Shown here in pieces: positions 1-7,839 of a DNA stretch of 9,837 nt. The notes below the pieces were generated by a model. It saw nothing but the letters and a program-made list of their open reading frames with translations, ran no database searches and was not told where the DNA came from. Within the stretch, counting starts at the first letter, position 1. Every line of letters starts with the position of its first letter. Source of the DNA: CAIWHR01 sp040007035 (lineage in GTDB: Bacteria; Pseudomonadota; Gammaproteobacteria; Burkholderiales; Casimicrobiaceae); contig JBDTVU010000126.1 in the NCBI GenBank assembly GCA_040007035.1, positions 1 to 9,837 of the forward strand. The letters are read 5' to 3'. The position numbers and the translations under genes are program-made.

Positions 1-98
1 TGCTGCGCGTGGGCGACGAGCCGGGGATGATCAACCGCGCCGCGGGCGTCCTGCGGGGTGAGCAGGGCACACCAGACACCGCGGATCGGATCGGTCAT
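1..98 (-). CDS. Dihydrodipicolinate synthase (DapA)-family lyase, N-terminal fragment
   Basis: An open frame runs leftwards from ATG at 98 to the window edge, giving 32 residues. They contain the pattern I-R-G-V-W at residues 5-9, A-L-L-T-P at 11-15 and a G-x-V-D-x-x-R-L-x-x-H element at 20-29, which is the typical opening of the DHDPS/N-acetylneuraminate lyase family (class I aldolases forming a Schiff base on a lysine of a TIM barrel). The catalytic lysine and tyrosine lie outside the window, so the substrate cannot be told. No clear Shine-Dalgarno is visible; an in-frame GTG four codons upstream (108-110) is an alternative start. It diverges from a COG3618 amidohydrolase, so a sugar-acid aldolase (2-keto-3-deoxy acid type) is more likely than lysine biosynthesis, but this is inference from context. 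The family call rests on a short stretch of sequence. Confidence 0.7.
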   Translation of the reverse strand, partial: MTDPIRGVWCALLTPQDARGAVDHPRLVAHAQ

Positions 99-125
99 CG
101 TCGTCGGCACAGCGTGAAGGGCGGG

Positions 126-141
126 AACCGGGCGCACGGTT
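126..141. promoter_or_regulatory. 16-bp near-perfect palindrome, candidate operator
   Basis: AACCGGGCGCACGGTT has 5-bp inverted arms (AACCG / CGGTT) and an inner GCGC, with one mismatched pair (G131/A136). Its last two bases are the first two of the -35 element at 140-145. A dimeric regulator bound here would block the rightward promoter. Which regulator family is unknown; no regulator gene for it is in the window. Confidence 0.4.
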
Positions 142-168
142 GGCACGCGCGCGGGCGCCGGCTACGAT
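140..168 (+). promoter_or_regulatory. Sigma70-like promoter for the amidohydrolase gene
   Basis: TTGGCA (140-145, 5/6 match to TTGACA) is followed after exactly 17 bp by TACGAT (163-168, 4/6 match to TATAAT). Transcription would start near 175, about 97 nt ahead of the chosen start codon at 272. Confidence 0.5.
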
Positions 169-174
169 GGGACC

Positions 175-202
175 AGTATACCGCCGACGTCCGGGCATGC
201 AA
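175..202 (-). promoter_or_regulatory. Divergent promoter for the DapA-family gene
   Basis: Read leftwards, TTGCAT (197-202, 3/6) is followed after 16 bp by TATACT (175-180, 5/6). The -10 lies only 6 bp from the -10 of the rightward promoter, so the two promoters face away from each other with overlapping polymerase footprints. The weak -35 suggests dependence on an activator or a low basal level (inference). Confidence 0.4.
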
Positions 203-207
203 TGATC

Positions 208-219
208 GCCGTCGACGGC
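208..219. repeat. Perfect 12-bp palindrome in the amidohydrolase leader
   Basis: GCCGTCGACGGC is identical to its own reverse complement. It lies about 35 nt downstream of the predicted transcription start and 52 nt before the ATG. It could be a second operator; in DNA this GC-rich it could also be chance. Confidence 0.3.
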
Positions 220-271
220 AGCGCGTGTGTCGCGACGCGCCGCGCAGAAGACAGAGGAGAATCGATTGTCG

Positions 272-1114
272 ATGGATGCGACCGCACCGCGCGTCGATGC
301 GCACCACTACGTCTGGCAGCGTGCGCGTGGAGACTACGGCTGGCTGACGCCGGATCTGGGGCCGATCTTCCGCGATTTCGCGTTGGACGACCTGAAGCCG
401 CAACTGGTGGCGGCCCGCGTCGGCGCCACAGTAATCGTGCAGGCGGCGCCGACGGTGGCGGAGACTGAGTTTCTGCTCGGTGTCGCACGCGGCAGCGGCG
501 GCATGGTCCGAGGCGTCGTCGGTTGGGCCGATCTCGCCGCGCCCGACGCAATCCGGACGCTGGCCCGTCTCGCCCGCGACCCGCTGCTGAAGTCGATACG
601 GCCGATGCCGGGCCTCGCCGATCCCGCGTGGCTGGCGCGGCCCGACGTCGGCCGTGCACTCGACGCGCTGCCGCGGCTGGGGCTGCGCGTCGACGTGATG
701 GTGACGACGCGCGAGCTGCCGAAACTGCTCGACCTGCTGGCGCGGAATCCAGAACTGTCGGTGGTCATCGACCACGGTGCGAAACCGGACATCGTCGGCG
801 GCGCGTGGGAGCCGTGGGCAAGCCTGATCGCCGATGTCGCCGGGCACCCGCGCGTTCGCTGCAAGCTGTCGGGGCTTGCCAGCGAAGCCGGGCCCGACTG
901 GACGATCGATGCGCTCTCCCGCTACGTCGATCACCTGTTGGCGTGCTTCGGACCGCAGCGGCTGATGTGGGGCAGCGACTGGCCCATCGTCGAGCGCGCG
1001 GGCGGCTACCGGCGCTGGCTGGCGGCGAGCGTTGCGCTGCTGGCGCCGCTGGCGGAAGCCGACCGGGCGGCGGTGTTCGGCGGCACGGCGCGAAAGTTCT
1101 ACGGGCTGGAGTAG
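272..1114 (+). CDS. COG3618 amidohydrolase (L-fuconolactonase-like), atypical metal motif
   Basis: A 280-residue TIM-barrel hydrolase of the amidohydrolase-2 family, cytosolic (no signal peptide). Family marks: V-D-A-H-H-Y-V-W at residues 8-15, R-G-D-Y-G-W-L shortly after, Q-A-A-P-T-V-A-E-T-E-F, V-I-D-H-G-A-K-P with His168 at a core barrel position, C-K-L-S-G, M-W-G-S-D-W-P with the catalytic-type Asp236, and a C-terminal F-G-G-T-A-x-K-F-Y-G-L. Characterised COG3618 members hydrolyse lactones such as L-fucono-1,5-lactone and 2-pyrone-4,6-dicarboxylate. Oddity: family members normally have D-x-H-x-H-x-W near the N terminus, but here the second His is Tyr13. Start: GAGGAG at 254-259 stands 12 nt from ATG 272 and 6 nt from an in-frame TTG at 266, so TTG 266 is a real alternative. 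Divergent from a DapA-family lyase, convergent with ppsR after 24 bp. The substrate is not known. Confidence 0.85.
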   Translation: MDATAPRVDAHHYVWQRARGDYGWLTPDLGPIFRDFALDDLKPQLVAARVGATVIVQAAPTVAETEFLLGVARGSGGMVRGVVGWADLAAPDAIRTLARLARDPLLKSIRPMPGLADPAWLARPDVGRALDALPRLGLRVDVMVTTRELPKLLDLLARNPELSVVIDHGAKPDIVGGAWEPWASLIADVAGHPRVRCKLSGLASEAGPDWTIDALSRYVDHLLACFGPQRLMWGSDWPIVERAGGYRRWLAASVALLAPLAEADRAAVFGGTARKFYGLE

Positions 1115-1138
1115 CGCCGCATCGCGCGCACGTCGCGC

Positions 1139-1966
1139 TCAGTAGACGTGCCGTCGGAGCTTCGCGCGGTGGAGGATTGTCGTGGCGATCTCCTCGATCG
1201 ACTTCGCCGTGGTGTCGAGCACCGGGATCCGCTCGCGCTCCATCAGGTGCTCGCATTCGCGGACCTCGTAGCGGCAGGTCTCCAGCGTCGCGTACTTGCT
1301 TCCCGGGCGGCGCTCCTCGCGGATCTTCTGCAGTCGCTCGGCGTTGATCGTCAAGCCGAACAGGCGGTCGCGATGCGGCAGCACCGACGCCGGCAGCTTG
1401 CGGTCGGCGAAATCGTCGGGCGTCAGCGGGAAGTTCGCCGCGCGTACGCCGAACTGGAGCGCGAGGTACAGCGACGTCGGCGTCTTGCCGCAACGGGACA
1501 CGCCGACCAGGATCACCTGCGCCTTCGCCAGGTCGCGCGTGGTCGCGCCATCGTCGTGGGCCTGGGTGAAATTGATCGCCTCCATCCGTGCGAAATACTC
1601 GTGGCTGTTGGCGATGCCGTGCGACCGGCCCGCCGCATGCGAGCTCTTCGCGCAGAGCTCGGCCTCCAGCGGCGCGATGAACACCTGGAACAGGTCGAGC
1701 GTCAGCGCGTTGGCGCCCTCGCGGATCGTCGCGCTCATCACCTCGTCGACGATCGAGCTGAACACCAGCGGCCGCTGCACCTCGCGCGCCGCGGTGTCGT
1801 TGATCTGGCGGATCGCCGCGTCGACCTTCTCCGCCGAGTCGACGAACGGGATCGTCTGCCGCTTGAACTGGATGTCCTCGAATTGCGACAGCAGGCTGTT
1901 GCCGAGCACTTCGGCGGTGATGCCGGTGCGGTCGGAGACGAAGAAGACAGTGCGGCGGTCTGGCAT
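1139..1966 (-). CDS. ppsR: PEP synthase regulatory protein PpsR (bifunctional kinase/pyrophosphorylase)
   Basis: A 275-residue protein of the DUF299/PSRP family, close to the 277 residues of E. coli PpsR. It opens with F-F-V-S-D-R-T-G-I-T-A-E-V-L-G (8-22), has the P-loop G-V-S-R-C-G-K-T at 155-162, L-F-G-L-T-I at 202-207, R-x-x-x-I-R-E-E-R-R near 211-220, and ends in R-R-x-x-Y. Known role of the family: ADP-dependent phosphorylation of a Thr beside the catalytic His of PEP synthase (inactivation) and Pi-dependent dephosphorylation with release of pyrophosphate (activation). Its target ppsA is intact at 5366-7744. Start: ATG 1966, the only start that gives the conserved N terminus; the longer frame upstream is unrelated. 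No Shine-Dalgarno is visible; the 15 nt before ATG instead read pyrimidine-rich CCTCCT. It lies 46 bp after the trpH-like gene on the same strand, so probably co-transcribed. Confidence 0.95.
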   Translation of the reverse strand: MPDRRTVFFVSDRTGITAEVLGNSLLSQFEDIQFKRQTIPFVDSAEKVDAAIRQINDTAAREVQRPLVFSSIVDEVMSATIREGANALTLDLFQVFIAPLEAELCAKSSHAAGRSHGIANSHEYFARMEAINFTQAHDDGATTRDLAKAQVILVGVSRCGKTPTSLYLALQFGVRAANFPLTPDDFADRKLPASVLPHRDRLFGLTINAERLQKIREERRPGSKYATLETCRYEVRECEHLMERERIPVLDTTAKSIEEIATTILHRAKLRRHVY

Positions 1967-2012
1967 GGGGCGAGGAGGTCGATCGTGGCGAAGCGCGCGG
2001 GCGCAGCGCCGG

Positions 2013-2843
2013 CTACCAGTCTCTCCACACCGGGACGACGCCCGCGGGCAGCGCCGGCAGCGCGCCGAGGTCGAGCCAGCTCTCGCCGGGACCGTGCCAG
2101 TCGGATCCGCACGAGCCGGCGAGGCCGAACGCGCGGGCGTACGTCGCATACTCGGTGAACTGCGCCGGCGTGTGCGACGACGACAGCACCTCGATCGCGT
2201 CGCCGCCGACGGCGCGGAAGTCGGTCAGCAGCCTGCGCATTCCTGTCGGCGTCACCTTGTAGCGGCCCGGATGCGCAATCACCGCCTGGCCGCCTGCGGC
2301 GTGGATCCAGCGCACCGCGTCGGGCAGCGACGCCCACTCGTGGCGGACGTAGCCCGGCTTGCCGGGCGTCAGGTAGCGCTTGAACACGTCCTTCACCTCG
2401 GCCACGACGCCGGTTGCGACCAGATAGCGGGCGAAATGCGTGCGCGAGATCAGCCGTTCGCTGGTGACGTAATTCATCGCGCCTTCGTACGTGCCCGGGA
2501 TGCCGGCGGCGGCCAGCGAGTCGCCAATCCGCCGCGCCCGCGCCGAGCGGCCGGCGCGGATGGCGGCCAGGCCGTCGGCCAGCGTCGGATTGTCCGGGTC
2601 GATCCTGAGCGCGACGATGTGGATCGTGTGCGTTTCCCAGCTCACCGACAGCTCGGCGCCGCAGACGAGTTCGATGCCGGCATCGCGAGCGGCCGCCTGC
2701 GCTTCTTTGATGCCGCCGACGTCGTCGTGGTCGGTCAGCGCGAGCACGTCGACGCCGCGCCCGGCCGCACGCGCGACGACGGCCGCCGGCGCGAGCAAAC
2801 CGTCGGAGGCGGTCGAATGGCAGTGGAGGTCGTAGCGGCGCAC
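2013..2843 (-). CDS. PHP-domain 3',5'-nucleotide phosphatase / RNase AM (TrpH family)
   Basis: A 276-residue PHP-family metallohydrolase. All metal-site motifs are present: D-L-H-C-H-S at 5-10 with Asp14, L-T-D-H-D-D at 36-41, C-G-A-E-L with Glu64, His75 in T-H-T-I-H-I-V, A-H-P-G-R at 190-194 and G-S-D-W-H at 246-250. The stretch of about residues 90-185 fits the inserted domain of this family. Characterised relatives are Chromobacterium Cv1693 (3',5'-bisphosphonucleotide phosphatase) and E. coli TrpH/RNase AM (also trims RNA 5' ends), so a role in nucleotide or RNA turnover is expected; its link to ppsR is probably only operon order. Start: GTG at 2843, two codons before the R-Y-D-L-H-C-H motif, which matches where relatives begin; the frame is open further upstream but that part is not protein-like. 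No strong Shine-Dalgarno. Upstream gene of a two-gene unit with ppsR. Confidence 0.9.
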   Translation of the reverse strand: MRRYDLHCHSTASDGLLAPAAVVARAAGRGVDVLALTDHDDVGGIKEAQAAARDAGIELVCGAELSVSWETHTIHIVALRIDPDNPTLADGLAAIRAGRSARARRIGDSLAAAGIPGTYEGAMNYVTSERLISRTHFARYLVATGVVAEVKDVFKRYLTPGKPGYVRHEWASLPDAVRWIHAAGGQAVIAHPGRYKVTPTGMRRLLTDFRAVGGDAIEVLSSSHTPAQFTEYATYARAFGLAGSCGSDWHGPGESWLDLGALPALPAGVVPVWRDW

Positions 2844-2867
2844 GGGCGGGACGCAAGGTGGAACTGC

Positions 2868-2896
2868 TTGAGATGGCAGGCGAATTCTAGCAAAAT
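2868..2896 (+). promoter_or_regulatory. Sigma70-like promoter for ybiT
   Basis: TTGAGA (2868-2873, 5/6) is followed after exactly 17 bp by CAAAAT (2891-2896, 4/6). Transcription would start near 2903. This start lies downstream of the ATG at 2895, which therefore cannot be the ybiT start if this promoter is the one used. Confidence 0.45.
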
Positions 2897-2902
2897 GGCA
2901 GG
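2873..2902 (+). repeat. Direct repeat ATGGCAGG, 22-bp period
   Basis: ATGGCAGG occurs at 2873-2880 and 2895-2902, two helical turns apart on the same face of the DNA. The first copy sits in the spacer of the ybiT promoter and the second covers its -10 end and start point. Inverted copies of the core (CCTGCC) follow at 2915-2920, 2923-2928 and 2927-2932, so 2895-2902 can also pair with 2915-2922 in a hairpin with one G-T pair. Confidence 0.35.
2884..2892 (-). promoter_or_regulatory. Extended -10 promoter for trpH-ppsR
   Basis: Read leftwards, TGC TAGAAT gives an extended -10 (TGn plus TAGAAT, 5/6 match; hexamer at 2884-2889). There is no convincing -35, as is usual for extended -10 promoters. 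The start would fall near 2877, about 33 nt before the GTG at 2843. It lies inside the ybiT promoter, so the two cannot both be occupied at once. Confidence 0.4.
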
Positions 2903-3002
2903 TTTCCCCCGCGCCCTGCCGTCCTGCCTGCCGCCGCGACCCCAACCCGGGTTCGCGCAACGGGGCGAAGCAGCGCCGCGCGCGACCGACGAAGCGAAAC
3001 CC

Positions 3003-4607
3003 GTGCTCACCGCCGCCAACATCACGATCCAGTTCGGGGCCAAGCCCCTGTTCGAGAACATCTCGGTCAAGTTCGGCGGGGGCAACCGCTACGGCCTCAT
3101 CGGTGCCAACGGCTGCGGAAAATCGACGCTGATGCGGATCCTCGGCGGCGACCTCGAGGCGTCGGCGGGATCGGTGGTGCTCGATGTCAACGAACGGCTC
3201 GGCAAGCTCCAGCAGGACCAGTTCGCGTACGAGGATGTCCGCGTGCTCGACGTCGTGCTGATGGGGCACACCGAGATGTGGCGGGTGAAGGAGGAGAAAG
3301 ACGCGATCTACGCGAATCCGGACGCCACCGAGGACGACTACGTTCACGCCGCGGAGCTCGAGTCTCGCTTCGCCGAATACGACGGCTACACTGCCGAGGC
3401 GCGCGCCGGCGAGCTGCTGCTGGGCATCGGCGTCGACGAAGCGCTGCACGAGGGCCCGATGAGCGCCGTGGCGCCGGGCTGGAAGCTGCGGGTGCTGCTG
3501 GCGCAGGCGCTGTTCTCCGACCCGGACATCCTGCTGCTCGACGAGCCGACCAACAACCTCGACATCAACTCGATCCGCTGGCTGGAAGGCGTGCTGAACG
3601 AGCGCTCGAGCACGATGGTCATCATTTCGCACGACCGGCACTTCCTCAACAGCGTCTGCACGCACATGGCCGACCTCGACTACGGCACGCTGCGCGTCTA
3701 TCCGGGCAACTACGACGACTACATGATCGCGTCGACGCAGGCGCGGGCGCAGGTGCTGTCGGCGAACGCGAAGGCGAAGGAGCGGATCGCCGACCTGCAG
3801 GAATTTGTCCGCCGCTTCTCGGCCAACAAGTCGAAGGCGCGGCAGGCGACGTCGCGCGCGCGGCAGATCGAGAAGATCCGGGTCGAGGACGTCAAGCCGT
3901 CGTCGCGGCAGAACCCGTACCTCCGGTTCGACCTCGACGCGAAGCAGAAGCTGCACCGGCACGCGGTGCAGGTCGCGCATCTGGCCAAGGGCTGGCCGGG
4001 TCAGCCGCGCGAGCTTTTCGCCGGCCTGTCGCTGAACGTCGAGGCCGGCGAGCGGATCGCGATCATCGGCCCCAACGGCGCCGGCAAGACGACGCTGCTG
4101 CGGACGCTGACCGGCGAGCTCGCCCCGGACGCCGGCACCGTCAAGTGGGCCGAGAAGGCGAACCTCGGGTACTTCATGCAGGACCAGACGGCGGTGTTCG
4201 ACACCGACCTGACCGTCGCCGAGTGGATGCGGCAATGGGCGCAGGAGGGCGACGACGAGCAGATCGTCCGCGCGACGCTCGGCCGGCTGCTCTTCACCGG
4301 CGACGACGGCGCAAAGTCCGTGCGCGTGCTCTCCGGCGGCGAGAAGGGGCGGATGCTGTACGGCAAGCTGATGCTGCTCCGCGCGAACGTGCTTGTGATG
4401 GACGAGCCGACCAACCACATGGACATGGAGTCGATCGAGTCGCTGCAGCTCGCGCTGGAGCAGTACACCGGGACGCTGCTCTTCGTTTCGCACGACCGCC
4501 AGTTCGTCTCCGCGCTCGCGACGCAGGTGATCGAGCTGGGCGGTCCCGAACCCGTCCATTTCGTCGGCGATTACGAGGATTACCTGGGGTCCCGCGGCCT
4601 CGCCTGA
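3003..4607 (+). CDS. ybiT: ABC-F family ATPase YbiT
   Basis: A 534-residue soluble protein with two ABC domains and no membrane segments, near the size of E. coli YbiT (about 530). Domain 1: Walker A G-A-N-G-C-G-K-S-T at 34-42, an atypical signature V-A-P-G-W-K-L-R at 156-163 in place of LSGG, Walker B ending D-E-P-T-N-N-L-D at 180-187. A charged helical linker follows (K-S-K-A-R-Q-A-T-S-R-A-R region). Domain 2: Walker A G-P-N-G-A-G-K-T-T at 356-364, signature L-S-G-G-E at 443-447, D-E-P-T-N-H-M-D at 467-474. The atypical first signature is a mark of the YbiT subgroup, separating it from EttA and Uup. ABC-F proteins act on the ribosome, easing stalled or difficult translation. Start: GTG 3003 gives the family N terminus (V-L-T-A-A-N-I-T); ATG 2895 would add 36 unconserved residues and lies over the promoter. 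Shine-Dalgarno is weak (GAAGCGA). Confidence 0.93.
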   Translation: MLTAANITIQFGAKPLFENISVKFGGGNRYGLIGANGCGKSTLMRILGGDLEASAGSVVLDVNERLGKLQQDQFAYEDVRVLDVVLMGHTEMWRVKEEKDAIYANPDATEDDYVHAAELESRFAEYDGYTAEARAGELLLGIGVDEALHEGPMSAVAPGWKLRVLLAQALFSDPDILLLDEPTNNLDINSIRWLEGVLNERSSTMVIISHDRHFLNSVCTHMADLDYGTLRVYPGNYDDYMIASTQARAQVLSANAKAKERIADLQEFVRRFSANKSKARQATSRARQIEKIRVEDVKPSSRQNPYLRFDLDAKQKLHRHAVQVAHLAKGWPGQPRELFAGLSLNVEAGERIAIIGPNGAGKTTLLRTLTGELAPDAGTVKWAEKANLGYFMQDQTAVFDTDLTVAEWMRQWAQEGDDEQIVRATLGRLLFTGDDGAKSVRVLSGGEKGRMLYGKLMLLRANVLVMDEPTNHMDMESIESLQLALEQYTGTLLFVSHDRQFVSALATQVIELGGPEPVHFVGDYEDYLGSRGLA

Positions 4608-4617
4608 GCGCGCTTCC

Positions 4618-4637
4618 CGGCGCCGCGGAGGGCGCCG
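4618..4637 (+). terminator. GC-rich hairpin after ybiT, possible terminator
   Basis: CGGCGCC (4618-4624) pairs perfectly with GGCGCCG (4631-4637) across a 6-nt loop, 10 bp after the ybiT stop. No T run follows, so it may be a weak or Rho-assisted terminator or only a 3' end stabiliser. Confidence 0.35.
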
Positions 4638-4712
4638 CTGCAACAATTCCGCGAATATTTCTTCGATCGGCGTCGAAAGCCCCTTGCGCCGAAACCTGAA
4701 ACCGGTCGAAAA

Positions 4713-4729
4713 TATGCCATTGGTATAGC
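4713..4729 (+). promoter_or_regulatory. Promoter of the HTH gene with overlapping inverted repeat
   Basis: TG-G-TATAGC (4721-4729) forms an extended -10 element with no recognisable -35. The same bases are half of an inverted repeat, TATGCCA-T-TGGTATA (4713-4727), in which 6 of 7 pairs match. The start would be near 4736. The site is well placed for autorepression by the HTH protein encoded just downstream (inference). Confidence 0.45.
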
Positions 4730-4743
4730 ATCGCGCGATACAG

Positions 4744-5181
4744 ATGTTTTCGCGTGCATTGGCCAAGGCGAACGACCAAGTGAAACTCTTCGACCGCGTC
4801 CTCAATCCGCGCGAAATCCGGCGCCGCCTGGGGCTCAATCAGGAACAGTTCTGGACGCAGATCGGCGTCACGCAGAGCGGCGGCTCGCGCTATGAGAGCG
4901 GCCGCGAGATGCCGAAGCCGGTGCGCGAGCTGCTGCGCCTCGTCCACGTCGAGCAGATCGACCTGTCGCAGGTGAAGCGCGTCGACTTCGAGATCATCAG
5001 CTATCTCAAGGAATCGCATCCCGACCTTTATCGCAGCCTTCGCCGCGCCGTCCGCGGCCGGCATCGGACTGAGTCCAGCGGACTTCCTGCCGAAGGTGCG
5101 CCCGCAGTGGGCATCCCCGCCGACGGGATCGACCTGCCGCTGCCGGGCGAAGGCCAGCCGGGTGGCAGCCACTCCTATTGA
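4744..5181 (+). CDS. Cro/C1-type (XRE) helix-turn-helix regulator
   Basis: A 145-residue protein. Residues 22-75 form a Cro/C1-type HTH: N-P-R-E-I-R-R-R-L-G-L-N-Q-E-Q-F (21-36) is the scaffold helix pair and T-Q-S-G-G-S-R-Y-E-S-G-R (43-54) the recognition helix, followed by P-x-P-V-R-E-L-L-R-L. Residues 80-100 are a short helical part, and the last 40 or so are Gly/Pro/Ala-rich and look disordered. This resembles small single-domain regulators such as YiaG-type proteins; target genes are unknown. The ATG at 4744 lies only about 8 nt after the predicted transcription start and has no Shine-Dalgarno, so either the message is nearly leaderless or the true start is the in-frame GTG at 4780 (V-K-L-F-D-R-V-L), preceded by AAGGCG. 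It lies 136 bp after ybiT and is closed off from ppsA by a strong terminator. Confidence 0.85.
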   Translation: MFSRALAKANDQVKLFDRVLNPREIRRRLGLNQEQFWTQIGVTQSGGSRYESGREMPKPVRELLRLVHVEQIDLSQVKRVDFEIISYLKESHPDLYRSLRRAVRGRHRTESSGLPAEGAPAVGIPADGIDLPLPGEGQPGGSHSY

Positions 5182-5226
5182 TCGCGGTCGCCGACGGCCG
5201 CACTCCCGTGTCTCCTCTGATGGTTT

Positions 5227-5254
5227 GAACCCGCTCCGGCGGGTTCTTTCTTTT
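5227..5254 (+). terminator. Intrinsic terminator after the HTH gene
   Basis: GAACCCGC (5227-5234) pairs perfectly with GCGGGTTC (5239-5246) across a TCCG tetraloop and is followed directly by TTTCTTTT (5247-5254). It starts 46 nt after the HTH stop codon. It acts rightwards only; the opposite strand has no T run. Confidence 0.9.
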
Positions 5255-5293
5255 GCGCCGCAGCATCGTTCGCGGGCCGACTGCAAAAAACGC

Positions 5294-5299
5294 TAAAAT
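5294..5299 (+). promoter_or_regulatory. -10 element of the ppsA promoter
   Basis: TAAAAT (5/6) follows an A-run in the gap between the terminator and ppsA. The bases at the -35 position (about 5271-5276, CGCGGG) do not match consensus, so transcription may need an activator. The start would be near 5306, leaving a leader of about 60 nt. Confidence 0.4.
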
Positions 5300-5307
5300 C
5301 GCGCATT

Positions 5308-5332
5308 CGCAACGCTGCATTGCGCGCTGCAT
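5308..5332 (+). repeat. Repeats at the start of the ppsA leader
   Basis: CGCTGCAT occurs twice (5313-5320 and 5325-5332, 12-bp period). The first copy overlaps a small stem: CGCAA (5308-5312) pairs with TTGCG (5320-5324) over a 7-nt loop, right at the predicted 5' end of the ppsA message. It may protect the 5' end or bind a regulator; it may also be incidental. Confidence 0.25.
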
Positions 5333-5365
5333 CATGGCGCCGCAGCTCCAGGGAGACGAACGCGG

Positions 5366-7744
<2,379 letters not shown>

Positions 7745-7757
7745 TCGAAAGGATTCA

Positions 7758-7773
7758 CGGGTCCGACGACCCG
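7758..7773 (+). terminator. Hairpin after ppsA, possible weak terminator
   Basis: CGGGTC (7758-7763) pairs with GACCCG (7768-7773) over a CGAC loop, 13 bp after the ppsA stop. No T run follows (GGGGGCCGTTGG), so termination, if any, would be weak or Rho-assisted. Confidence 0.3.
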
Positions 7774-7800
7774 GGGGCCGTTGGACTTCCAGCCTCGGCG

Positions 7801-7813
7801 TCGGGTGACCCGA
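7801..7813. repeat. 13-bp perfect inverted repeat
   Basis: TCGGGT-G-ACCCGA: perfect 6-bp arms around one central base, between ppsA and the YgfX-like gene. It shares the GGGT/ACCC core with the hairpin 40 bp upstream. Role unknown; a DNA-binding site fits better than an RNA hairpin because the loop would be a single base. Confidence 0.3.
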
Positions 7814-7839
7814 ACCTCCATCAGTCATCAGGCCGATGC

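Noticed and set aside
155..161. P-loop of PpsR with Cys (residues 155-162, G-V-S-R-C-G-K-T), first taken as unusual
   Set aside because: As I recall it, E. coli PpsR has the same G-V-S-R-C-G-K-T, so this is the normal family sequence. Coordinates given are residue numbers of ppsR.
95..934. Minus-strand 279-codon frame opposite the amidohydrolase
   Set aside because: Shadow of a gene with clear family motifs; its translation is Arg-rich and without domains. It is a different frame from the real DapA-family fragment at 1-98.
1123..1139. Short GCGCG/CGCGC hairpin between the convergent amidohydrolase and ppsR genes
   Set aside because: Only 5 bp of stem with no T run on either strand; such stems are expected by chance in alternating GC sequence.
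1296..3002. Long plus-strand extension upstream of ybiT in the same frame
   Set aside because: It runs antisense through ppsR and trpH, which are clearly coding. The ybiT family starts at about 3003; the rest is an open-frame artefact of GC content.
4662..4677. TTCGA/TCGAA stem upstream of the HTH gene
   Set aside because: A 5-bp arm with a 6-nt loop and no T run or clear relation to a promoter element; too weak to call.
2844..4838. Long minus-strand extension upstream of the trpH-like gene
   Set aside because: It lies opposite ybiT and the start of the HTH gene. The PHP protein's conserved start is at about 2843 and the upstream translation is low-complexity.
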